From: Sinonovacula constricta
Taxonomy: Eukaryota; Mollusca; Bivalvia; Cardiida; Solecurtidae
Assembly: GCA_007844125.1 (NCBI GenBank)
Contig: CM017558.1
Location: 48,578,772 to 48,642,771, forward strand
DNA: 64,000 nucleotides
Reading direction: 5' to 3'
Part shown: one piece after another, positions 54,625 through 64,000 of the stretch
How the letters are laid out: every line of letters starts with the position of its first letter
Numbering within the stretch: position 1 is the stretch's first letter
Notes under the pieces: model-generated
Database searches by the model: none
Told to the model about the DNA's origin: nothing
The model's input: only the letters and a program-made list of their open reading frames with translations
Program-made: the position numbers and the translations under genes

Positions 54625-54693
54625 CTTTGTATTCGGCGCCGTATGACCTGTTAAGTGTCGGTGTGCCGTAAAACCCAAATAAATAAATAACAA
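54625..54693 (+). repeat. 3' tail of a second SINE-like family
   Basis: The string cggcgccgtatgacctgtta, then gtgtgccgtaaaacccaaat and an aaataaataaat tail. The form is that of a retroposed 3' end with an A-rich microsatellite tail. The head of the element was not found, so this is a 5'-truncated copy. Confidence 0.6.
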
Positions 54694-54899
54694 AAGTTGC
54701 TTCTGATTGCTTTAGTACAGCACTTCATCCACTATCTTCGAATGATACAACTCAAATAAGGTGTGCTGAAGTCTAATCAAAGCTGTTACCTAGCAGTTTA
54801 GTTCTGTGAGATCTCAGCCTGTAAACAAGCCGAAACGATATGAGAATATTGCTTTAATGAGCAGTAAGTATGCAGCCGGAACATCCGACATCTACTTAC

Positions 54900-55029
54900 G
54901 TTATCGCAGACATGCGTTACTGTATCTTGATTAAACGTCAATAATGCACGGCACCCTAGTCGACGTACCGTCATAAAGTGAAATATGCCTTCTGTCAAGC
55001 GTCGCCTCTGATTTTGATTCTGTACGCTT
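54900..55029 (-). CDS. Candidate exon, two possible readings
   Basis: Minus-strand acceptor attttctctctaatag (AG at 55031-55030) is very good, and a perfect donor GTAAGT begins at 54899. As an internal exon (130 bases, entering with one base of a split codon, leaving in phase 0) it is open for 43 codons. As a terminal exon read in phase 0 from 55029, it gives 32 codons and a TAA at 54931-54933 with a natural-looking reading (KRTESKSEATLDRRH start). No family is recognised in either. Confidence 0.3.
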
Positions 55030-57189
55030 CTATTAGAGAGAAAATGGTAATATAAATGTTTAATGTACAATAACACAGACTTTTATTTCAGTTGTATTGA
55101 GGTCAATTATATAACGTTTTGCTGTCATCAACTGTAAAGCATGTGCTGCAATATCTTATACAGACAGACTTATCTACATTGCATTCTTGAGAGATATGAC
55201 TTGTGATTTACAACAACATCATATCTTAGTATGGGTAGAGAGCTTTACGTTATTTCGTTCGGTCATTAATTTGTTAATTTAACAATACAATACATCAATG
55301 TTTTCTTTTTATTTCAAATAAACACTTTTTAATTTAGTTTTAAAGCAAATGAATTTCAAGACGTGAATAATTCTCGCTGTTACCGAGTTCTGGCCGGGGA
55401 TTTATCTTCAGTAAAAAACGCTATTTAATCTATGACATTTACAAGACAGCAAGAACTAGATGATATTATTGGTAAATAGCTATGTTTTAATCGGCATCAC
55501 TGGATTGATTCGTGGCATTTCAGAATTTTGAATTATAACATTAGATGTCTGCTGTGTTTACTAGAAAAGGCCAGTGACGCCCGTGGGAAATCATTTGGAA
55601 CTATTCACTGCTTGAAATATTTCCATACAGTTAGATTCTTTTCCGTTTAAAGATAGTTTCCAGTCTTCCTGGCGGTCTCGGGCGGCGGCTGTCACAAGTG
55701 GAATTCGATGTGTTGTTGTTAAATTAAACATAAGAAACATTTATATAATAATAAAATAATAAATAATGGAGATAAATGACATCGAAGAAAGGGTAGCATC
55801 TTGATAGTGTATAGTTGTGGATTACAGTTCTAATATTTTTTTCAGGCAATGTATTTAATATACAAGATTTAAATGAGTGGTTATAAATTTCAAGTGTTGA
55901 GTTATGCTGGAAATAAAATGTGTTATTAAGGTTCCATTGATAGACTTCTCTGCTGTTAAACAACGGCTTCAGTAACCAATGACAACTAGAAATAACCCCC
56001 CAAAACATGCTCTCCTTTCCCCACTCACATATCTTAAGTGTTTTATTTCAGTTAGGACAAGACATGTGTTTAAGATAGCTAAAAAATATGTGACGTTTAG
56101 AAAAAATCACAAATTTCATTTTCAACTCCAGTCTGTGAAGCAAAATCTATTATTTGCAAAAAGCTCGTGTATTAATTCTAAAATTTATTTGTTTACATCC
56201 AAAGTCTAGAACATTTATTTATTCATGTGCGTGAGTTAATTACCCGTGCGTACCGTGCATAAGCTAACCGCGGCAGGCCTTGCCCGTCCCCACCCTCAGA
56301 TATCCCTCCTGGCGCTAAACCGGCCCATTTGCTGATTATAATCATTCCACGAATATCCGGAGATATTCCGACCAATGATACAACACCGACCTCCCTTGTG
56401 AAATACAGTTCGAGAAATATAAAAATCCCATTCTTTATAAGTGTATACAGAATGTTTGTAATAGTCCCGAGAAACTTTACTTAGCGCAGAGCTATTGTGT
56501 TTTATCGCTTATATCGTCTTGATAACCGTTCTACTCTCTGAAAAGTTCCCGATGTTGTTTATAGAGATGGGAAAATACTGAGAATCTATCTATTGATTCA
56601 AATCAAAACGTCTTTAAAGCTAATACTTGTTAATAAGGAGTATGTGTTATATACACATTGCGCTGAATGCAACGCTTAATATTACTTTTAACGTAAATAG
56701 TAATAATAAACGTTTCCATACCATATTCGACAAAAGTTTTAAACATTAAACGCTTTTGTACAACTAGAAAAAAATGCAATACGATTAAACGTCAAATCTT
56801 CTCTCTGTCTGTGCTCCTGTGTTCCTTGTTGCAGAATACCTCTGACTCTACCTCATTATATAAATATCTATGCAAGACTTGAACGTATATAAACAGATTC
56901 ATGCCTGAATTCCGTGTGTGATGTAATAAATTGCTTGCATCGGGGCGTATGTTTATCATTTGAGATTGATTAGACCAGTCTGCCTGCCAGACCGACATAA
57001 TTGTTACCAGATCGATGTAATGATATCATAGAGACCATTTAGCAGAATTACCTTAATAGTAAAATAGCGATTGCTGCAAAGCCATCCCCATCATCTCAAA
57101 GCTTAATTGACATACAGCTATCTTACATGACATAGGCTGAAGCAGTATCTGAGTGGTTTCAATGGGTTTCTTGCCTGTATCAAATAGTT
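55030..57189. other. No supported gene
   Basis: Mostly AT-rich. A GC-richer patch at 56225-56420 has no recognisable content. No RNA or repeat was recognised. Confidence 0.4.
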
Positions 57190-58290
57190 AACAGTGCGTA
57201 ACGTCTATATCCGGTTCTTACCGCGGTACTGTGTGTGTACGCTATATCCGGTACTTACCGCGGTACTGTGTGTGTGCGCGCTATATCCGGTACTTACCGC
57301 GATACTGTGTGTGTACGGTATATCCGGTACTTACCGCGATACTGTGTGTGTACGGTATATCCGGTACTTACCGCGATACTGTGTGTGTACGGTATATCCG
57401 GTACTTACCGCGATACTCTGTGTGTACGTATATCCGGTACTTACCGCGGCACCATGTGTGTACGGTATATCCGTACTTACCGCGGCACCATGTGTGTACG
57501 GTATATCCGGTACTTACCGCGGTACCGTGTGTGTACGGTATATCCGGCACTTACTGCGATACTGTGTGTGTACGGTATATCCGGTACTTACCGCGGCACT
57601 GTGTGTGTACGGTATATCTGGTACTTACCGCGGCACCGTGCGTGTACGGTATATCTGGTACTTACCGCGGTACTGTGTGTGTACGGTATATCCGGTACTT
57701 ACTGCGATACTGTGTGTGTGTGTACGGTATATCTGGTACTTACCGCGGCACTGTGTGTACGGTTAAAGCCGGTTCTTACCGCGGCACCGTGTGTGTACGC
57801 TATATCCGGTGCTTAATGCGGTACTGTGTGTATACGCTATATCCGGTACTTACCGCGGTACTGTGTGTGTTAGGTATATCCGGTACTTACCGCGGTACTG
57901 TGTGTGTACGGTATATCCGGTACTTACCGCGGTACAGTGTGTGTACGGTATATCCGGTACTTACCGCGGTACTGTGTGTGTACGGTATATCCGGTACTTA
58001 CCGCGGTACTGTGTGTGTACGGTATATCCGGTACTCACCGCGGTACTGTGTGTGTACGGTATATCCGGTACTTACCGCGGTACTGTACGTAACGTCTATA
58101 TCCGGTACTTACCACGGTACTCTGTGTGTGTACGCTATATCCGGTACTTACCGCGGTACTGTGTGTGTACGGTTTATCCGGTACTTACCGCGGTACAGTG
58201 CTTAACGTCTATATCCGGTACTTACCGCGGTACCGTGTGTACGCTATATCCGGTACTTACCGCGGAACTGTGTGTACGGTAATAACGCTG
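57190..58290. repeat. 37-bp CpG-rich minisatellite, about 30 copies
   Basis: Units read tatatccggtacttaccgcg followed by gtactgtgtgtgtacgg. Variants include ggcac for ggtac, cgata for cggta, and short indels in the gtgtgt run. Each unit has a perfect 10-base palindrome, taccgcggta, and at least three CpG sites (ccgg, cgcgg, tacgg) in an otherwise CpG-poor region. The plus strand has no stop in any frame of the unit, giving frames of up to 324 codons. On the minus strand each cttaccgcgg unit becomes ccgcggtaag, a good splice-donor match. Degenerate pieces continue to about 58340. Confidence 0.95.
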
Positions 58291-58340
58291 TACCGTGCAC
58301 TTACAGTAAAAACCTGTACTGTGCACTTATTCCGGTAAAA

Positions 58341-59810
58341 CTTCAACATTTATTGACAATCATCATATACACTATTCAATCTGAAAAAAATTAAACAATC
58401 ATCGGTTAGGTCAATTATACCAACGCTTGAAAATCAATTTTTATCGCAGTAGATATCGGTCGAACAATACAACCATTAATCCATATTGTCATCGTAAACA
58501 TGATATGTATCATTGATCTGTCATAAGCACATTGCCATAAAATGGCCTTGTATGGTTCTGTTGCATTTTATGAAAGTGTTGATCGTTTCTGTTTTCGGAA
58601 CCGTTGCATGCCAAGAACATAATATTGCAATAAAGTCATTTTCATGCAAGGACTAACATTAAGCAATGGACAATTTTAAAACTTCAATTTTGATAGTTTT
58701 CAAACCAAAGCCATAACATTTAAAATACGCATATTTCCCAGTAAATGGTACACCTACAGAGTTAAATAAATGTCAATTTCTCTACATAATCTTATGACAT
58801 AGTTTGAAGCGTTTGAGACAGTAGAAACACGAAATATAGTTAATTAAAACAAACGTGAATCCTGAATATTGTGTTAATTAATTTACATTTATCTCATTCT
58901 CGGTGTATATAATTGTTTTATCTCTAGGAAAATGCCAAACAACGCGCATATATGAAAACATATTGTTCTCATAGAAATGAGATAGTTTGCCGGTAAATAA
59001 TAAAAACACGAAGCTTTGTCGATTCTGGGAAAATCTATACAGCCGACCACCAAGGGAGTTCTGATAAGCATACAAACCCTTAACATCTTGTGCCTAGCGT
59101 GTACTTCGTGCCTGCCATTTGTTTCCGTCGTCTATTGTTAGGTTCTAGGATTTCCCAAGGTTTTCACAGGTACCCGAACTGGTCTTTTCAGGACCCGGAC
59201 TGTAAACAGTGAGGTTTTGGCAGTTTGCCAGGGCACATTAGAAAATTTAATTATTTTTATCTGTTTTATCTCCTTTTATGGTCAACCTTTAAATTTGCTT
59301 TGTTGGCTGCTGTAAGCACTACTCTGATGCACTGTTATAATACTTTGTCAATTTATTTCTTTTTCCAAAAACCCTATCAAAAACGAAAGTGGTGCACCAC
59401 AGTTTAATGCCATGAACTAAGTTTCAAATGTGAAAATATATTAAAACGTGAAAGTCTTTAAAGTTGAATTTGTTATATCAATGTTAATTTGCTAAAAGAG
59501 ATTTGATCCAATAACATGAAGTTTTGACACAAATCTTATAGCTTATTTTCGGTATTTGGAATACGTGCAAAATGAATATTTCTTTTCAAGCGAAATATTT
59601 CATTTAAGAAACTAGCTTCATGTGAAAAATACAGTATGTTGAAACAACAGCTTTAGAGCAGTGAGTGATCTACACTCATTCAGTATATTCTCAATTATTT
59701 ATCGTCCTTTGTCTAGCCCTCTAATCCACAGTAACCATGTACCATTGCGATTCAAATCCTGTCATTTCTTGATCGTTAAATGTTCCTACCCGCAGGGCAG
59801 GACGGGTCAG
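58341..59810. other. AT-rich stretch, nothing recognised
   Basis: No supported gene, RNA or repeat. Confidence 0.45.
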
Positions 59811-60227
59811 TTGTGGTAGTCAGTGGTCAGTTTAAGTCTATTGTCACAGATCTGCCATATGATCGCTTACTGGGCTTGTGGTGGTAGTCAGTGGTCAGTT
59901 TAAGTCTATTGTCACAGATCTGCCATATGATCGCTTACTGGGCTTGTGGGGGTAGTCAGTGGTCAGTTTATGTCTATTGTCACAGATCTACCATATGATC
60001 GCTTACTGGGCTTGTGGGGGTAGTCAGTGGTCAGTTTATGTCTATTGTCACAGATCTGCCATATGACCGCTTACTGGGCTTGTGGTGGTAGTCAGTGGTC
60101 AGTTTATGTCTATTGTCACAGATCTACCATATGATCGCTTACTGGGCTCGTGGTGGTAGTCAGTGGTCAGTTTATGTCTATTGTTACAGATCTACCATAT
60201 GATCGCTTACTGGGCTTGTGGGGGTAG
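59811..60227. repeat. 68-bp minisatellite, about 6 copies
   Basis: Units contain gtggtagtcagtggtcagtt, then tgtctattgtcacagatct and catatgatcgcttactgggc. Adjacent copies differ at only a few positions (taagtc or tatgtc, ctgcc or ctacc, gtggtgg or gtggggg), so amplification is recent. No coding frame is implied. Confidence 0.95.
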
Positions 60228-60922
60228 ACTTAGGTGCTATCCTATATCTAATACATGGAACATCTTACCACTGTGTACTTACGGCATAATTACTGCATAA
60301 CCTCGTACTTTAGTTGAAGTAAAGGCTGTTTATAACACTACCTCAATTGTTAAACTGTAAATATCGTGAAATAAATCGCCTTAAACATTCATTCTTTCCT
60401 TATCTATAATTAAACAACATGGGGATTTCAGCTAAAATATATTTATCAATGTCAGAGCTGATTACCGTGATCTCAAAAGGAAGTGGTCGCCAGGTTTTCT
60501 CTGTATATGTAATGAAAGTGATGATTTATGCTTTACTTTTCACGTTGATGTAAGGCTTCAATAAACATCATTTCACTGGATCTGTTTTCATCTAACAATA
60601 AGGTATTTGGTTGCATGAGAGAGAAAATTGGTCCGAACTGTCTGATACCACTTTTAAAAGATATGTAGTAGTATAGCAATGGGAACTGGACGGCTTCTGG
60701 TGTGTTGAGACAGTATAGATACAGGTCTGATAATGAGTCTTAGTTGATTTGTTTACGACACACAAAACACAATAGTTGCTTTTAAAGAAAGGTAAGTATG
60801 ACGTACTGGCATGCAGGCAACTTGGCAAAATTGCTCACCGCCCTCCAAAACAATGGTGGTAACACAAAGATTACTGTCATAAAAACAATAATAAACAAGC
60901 AGCACATGCGAAACGACATAGA
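60228..60922. repeat. Dispersed repeat, copy 2 (partner at 13.5 kb)
   Basis: The matching part is 60280-60680, the counterpart of 13470-13910. The rest, to 60922, is unassigned. A 78-codon minus-strand frame crosses it, but no similar frame is conserved in the partner. Confidence 0.6.
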
Positions 60923-61557
60923 GTCTAATCTATATAGTGTGGTCATTAATATGTATTTGAATGTCTAATCTATATAGTGTGGTCATTAATATGTATTTGA
61001 ATGTCTAATCTATATAGTGTGGTCATTAATATGTATTTGAATATCTAATCTATATAGTGAAGCCATTAATATGTATTTGGATATCTAATATACAAAGTGT
61101 AACCATTAATATGTGTTTGAATGTCTGATCTCCATAGTGTAACCATTAATATGTGTTTGAATGTCTAATCTGTATAGTTAAACCATAAATATGTATTTGA
61201 ATGTCTAGTCTACATAGTGTAGCTATTAATGTGTATTTGAATGTCTATTCTACAAAGTTTACCAATAATATATATTTGAATGTCTAATCTGTATAGTGAA
61301 GCCGTCAATATGTATTTGAATATCTAATCTACATAGTGTAGCCATTAATTTGTATTTGAATGTTAATCTGTATAGTGTAGCCATCAATATGTATTTGATT
61401 ATTTAATCTACATAGTGTAGCCATTAATTTGTATTTGAATATCTAATCTATACAGTATAGCTTTTAATATTTATTTGAATGTCCAATCTACATAGTTTAG
61501 CCATGAATATGTATTTGATTGTCGAACCTTTATAGTTTAGGCATTAATATTTATTTG
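60923..61557. repeat. 40-bp minisatellite, about 16 copies, decaying rightwards
   Basis: Units read ctaatctatatagtgtggtc followed by attaatatgtatttgaatgt. The first three units are identical. From the fourth on, substitutions and small indels accumulate, and the last units (61440-61557) are hard to align. This points to recent amplification at the left edge of an old array. Confidence 0.92.
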
Positions 61558-62104
61558 TATTCATTTTAAATGCTTAATAATTATTTGGTAAAAATGTAGG
61601 ACATATGACTTACCCAAGATTTAATCATAAGGTTGGCCTGCTGTCAAGCAGTTTTTTAAACAATTTATACAATGTTTCTAAAAGTCTGTGTGTTTTTGTG
61701 CTTAAATATTTAATAATTACCTAAAATAAGATTTTGAATGTATACAACGAGACCCCATAAAGGTGTGTTGCACTTTTGAGTTCAAGCCATGCCCTTATTT
61801 AGAATTACTTATAACAAGCAAAAGTAGTTCAAATTTGGGGTTTCATTTTCTATAAGCAGACAGTGTATTCATTTCTTTCTCAGCATGAGAATTTAAACTA
61901 AATATGTTTTACAAATTGGATGGAAACGTGCCAAATCGTGTGGATATATTCAGATCCTGGTACCATTGCTAGATATATAGACGAGGCAGAGTGATCTATA
62001 ATATATGTAAATTGTATAGGGTTTGCGCAAAAAGGGTTATATTTATTCATACACATTGGCGTTGTGTTAAAGATTTATTATGTTTGCCTAATGGTGTTAT
62101 GTAA
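61558..62104. other. AT-rich spacer, nothing recognised
   Basis: No gene or repeat was recognised. Confidence 0.5.
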
Positions 62105-62380
62105 AAAGAAATTAAATGCGTCTATTATGCGAGTTTTGAAGAGATTCTTTTCACAAAGCGTAACACAGTTAGGCCAAATAACGTTTGCCTTCTCTTGTTA
62201 ATATCCATAAGTACGTCACTTACAACAATATCACCAAGAGCATTAACACAACCAACAACATCACTAACTGCAACTCAACCAATAACATCACCACGAGCAG
62301 TAGCACAACCAACAGCATCACTTAGATCAGTAGCACAACCAACAACATCACCACGAGCCGTAGCACTACCAACAACATAA
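62105..62380 (+). CDS. Open frame leading into the 30-bp array (possible decayed Pro/Thr/Ser-rich gene)
   Basis: The frame is open from 62105 to a TAA at 62378-62380, has no ATG, and could only be an internal exon or a relic. It reads a hydrophobic stretch (VCLLLLISIST at about 62186-62218) and then enters PTTSPRAVAQ-type decapeptides. That order, hydrophobic then PTS-rich, resembles a secreted mucin-like protein, which is inference. No clear acceptor was found upstream. Confidence 0.2.
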   Translation, partial: KEIKCVYYASFEEILFTKRNTVRPNNVCLLLLISISTSLTTISPRALTQPTTSLTATQPITSPRAVAQPTASLRSVAQPTTSPRAVALPTT

Positions 62381-64000
62381 CCAAGATCAGTAGCACAACC
62401 AACAACATCAAAAAGAGCAGTTGCACAACCAACAACATCACCAAGATCAGCAGCACAACCAACAACATCACCACGAGCAGTAGCACAACCAACAACATCA
62501 CCAAGATCAGCAGCACAACCAACAACATCACCAAGATCAGCAGCACAACCAACAACGTCACCAAGATCAGTAGCACAACCAACAACATCACCAAGAGCAG
62601 CAGCACAACAAACAACATCACAAAGAGCAGTAGCACAACCAACAACATCACCAAGAGCAGCAGCACAACCAACAACATCACCAAGATCAGCAGCACAACC
62701 AACAACATCACCAAGATCAGCAGCACAACCAACAACATCACCACGAGCAGTAGCACAACCAACAACATCACCAAGATCAGCAGCACAACCAACAACATCA
62801 CCAAGATCAGCAGCACAACCAACAACATCACCACGAGCAGTAGCACAACCAACAACATCACCAAGATCAGCAGCACAACCAACAACATCACCAAGATCAG
62901 CAGCACAACCAACAACATCACCAAGATCAGCAGCACAACCAACAACATCACCACGAGCAGTAGCACAACCAACAACATCACCAAGATCAGCAGCACAACC
63001 AACAACATCACCAAGATCAGCAGCACAACCAACAACGTCACCAAGATCAGTAGCACAACCAACAACATCACCAAGAGCAGCAGCACAACCAACAACATCA
63101 CCACGAGCAGTAGCACAACCAACAACATCACCAAGATCAGCAGCACAACCAACAACATCACCAAGATCAGCAGCACAACCAACAACGTCACCAAGATCAG
63201 TAGCACAACCAACAACATCACCAAGAGCAGCAGCACAACAAACAACATCACAAAGAGCAGTAGCACAACCAACAACATCACCAAGAGCAGCAGCACAACC
63301 AACAACATCACCAAGATCAGCAGCACAACCAACAACATCACCAAGATCAGCAGCACAACCAACAACATCACCACGAGCAGTAGCACAACCAACAACATCA
63401 CCCAGTGCAGTAGCACAACCAACAACATCACCACGAGCAGAAGCACAACCAACAACATAACCTAGATCAGTAGCACAACCAACAACATCACCAAGAGCAC
63501 CAGCACAACCAACAACATCACCACGAGCAGTAGCACAACCAACAACATCACCAAGAGCACCAGCACAACCAACAACATCACCACGAGCAGTAGCACAACC
63601 AACAACATCAACAAGATCAGCAGCACAACCAACATCACCACGAGCAGTAGCACAACCAACAACATCACCAAGATCAGTAGCACAAACAACAACATCACCA
63701 AGATCAGCAGCACAACCAACAACATCACCACGAGCAGTAGCACAACCAACAACATCACCAAGATCAGTAGCACAACCAACAACATCACCAAGGTCAGCAG
63801 CACAACCAACAATATCACCAAGATCAGCAGCACAACTAACAACATCACAAAGAGCAGTAGCACAACCAACAGCATCATCAAGAGCACCAGCACAACAACA
63901 ACATCACCAAGAGCAGTAGCACAACCAACAACATCACTAAGAGCAGAAGCACAACCAACAACATCACCACGAGCAGTAGCACAACCAACAACATCACCAA
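62214..64000. repeat. 30-bp minisatellite, about 60 copies, continues past the window
   Basis: Units read aacaacatcaccaagatcag followed by cagcacaacc. Two main types alternate: agatcagcag and cgagcagtag. A block of at least 300 bp (62461-62760) recurs unchanged at 63091-63390, an offset of 630 bp or 21 units. Because 30 is a multiple of three, frames persist: the plus strand reads PTTSPR-AAQ-like decapeptides, open for 359 codons from 62381 to 63457 between two TAA codons, each made by the same C-to-A change in acatcacc. A one-base loss near 63890 shifts the frame. The long Leu/Val/Met frames on the minus strand are shadows. The top strand is very poor in G and T. Confidence 0.95.

Noticed and set aside
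57194..58338. Plus-strand frames of 190-324 codons in the 37-bp array
   Set aside because: All three frames are equally open because the unit lacks stops; only one could code, and none has flanking exon signals.
62322..63893. Long minus-strand Leu/Val/Met frames (378 and 143 codons)
   Set aside because: They are the antisense of a 30-bp repeat whose length is a multiple of three, so openness is automatic; the composition is unlike any real membrane protein.

Overview
This window looks like non-coding or intron-scale DNA from an animal genome, not bacterial or phage DNA. It is AT-rich on both strands. It has no long intact open reading frame outside tandem repeats, no operon-like packing, many minisatellites and microsatellites, and several tRNA-derived SINE-like elements with split A-box/B-box structure. 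Some of these (the SINE copies at 27.9 kb and 40.7 kb, the Ser/Leu-tRNA-like SINE at 27.1 kb, the SINE-like block at 53.9 kb and the tail at 54.6 kb) resemble repeats I associate with marine molluscs, especially bivalves. That is recall and inference, not a database result.

Layout. 0.3-4.2 kb is a large 43-bp minisatellite of about 90 copies. 4.2-8.4 kb is mostly featureless, with a degenerate 37/38-bp repeat near 6.5 kb. 8.4-16.6 kb holds two diverged copies of one block, about 6.3 kb apart, carrying a shared minus-strand reading frame that is open in the first copy and broken in the second. A third pair of matching segments (14.3 and 20.55 kb) has the same offset, suggesting an old tandem duplication. 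18.8-19.8 kb has a 36-bp minisatellite and a 62-unit AT tract. 22.8-32.3 kb has two copies of an unidentified dispersed element (a third lies at 45.4 kb), SINEs at 24.7, 27.1 and 27.9 kb, and two candidate minus-strand coding pieces (25.0 and 29.1 kb). 37.2-38.4 kb is a 29-bp minisatellite of 40 units. 43.8-44.7 kb holds the best gene-like signal: two minus-strand exon candidates with splice sites and matching phase 1. 53.9-55.0 kb has SINE pieces and one more exon candidate. From 57.2 kb to the right edge, tandem arrays dominate: 37-bp (CpG-rich), 68-bp, 40-bp (homogeneous at one end, decayed at the other), and a 30-bp Pro/Thr/Ser-coding-capable array that runs off the window.

No protein family was recognised with confidence, so no gene symbols are given. 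The candidate exons rest on splice-site shape, phase and amino-acid texture only, and could be chance. The most unusual feature is the density and variety of independent minisatellites, several with higher-order structure and stop-free forward frames.
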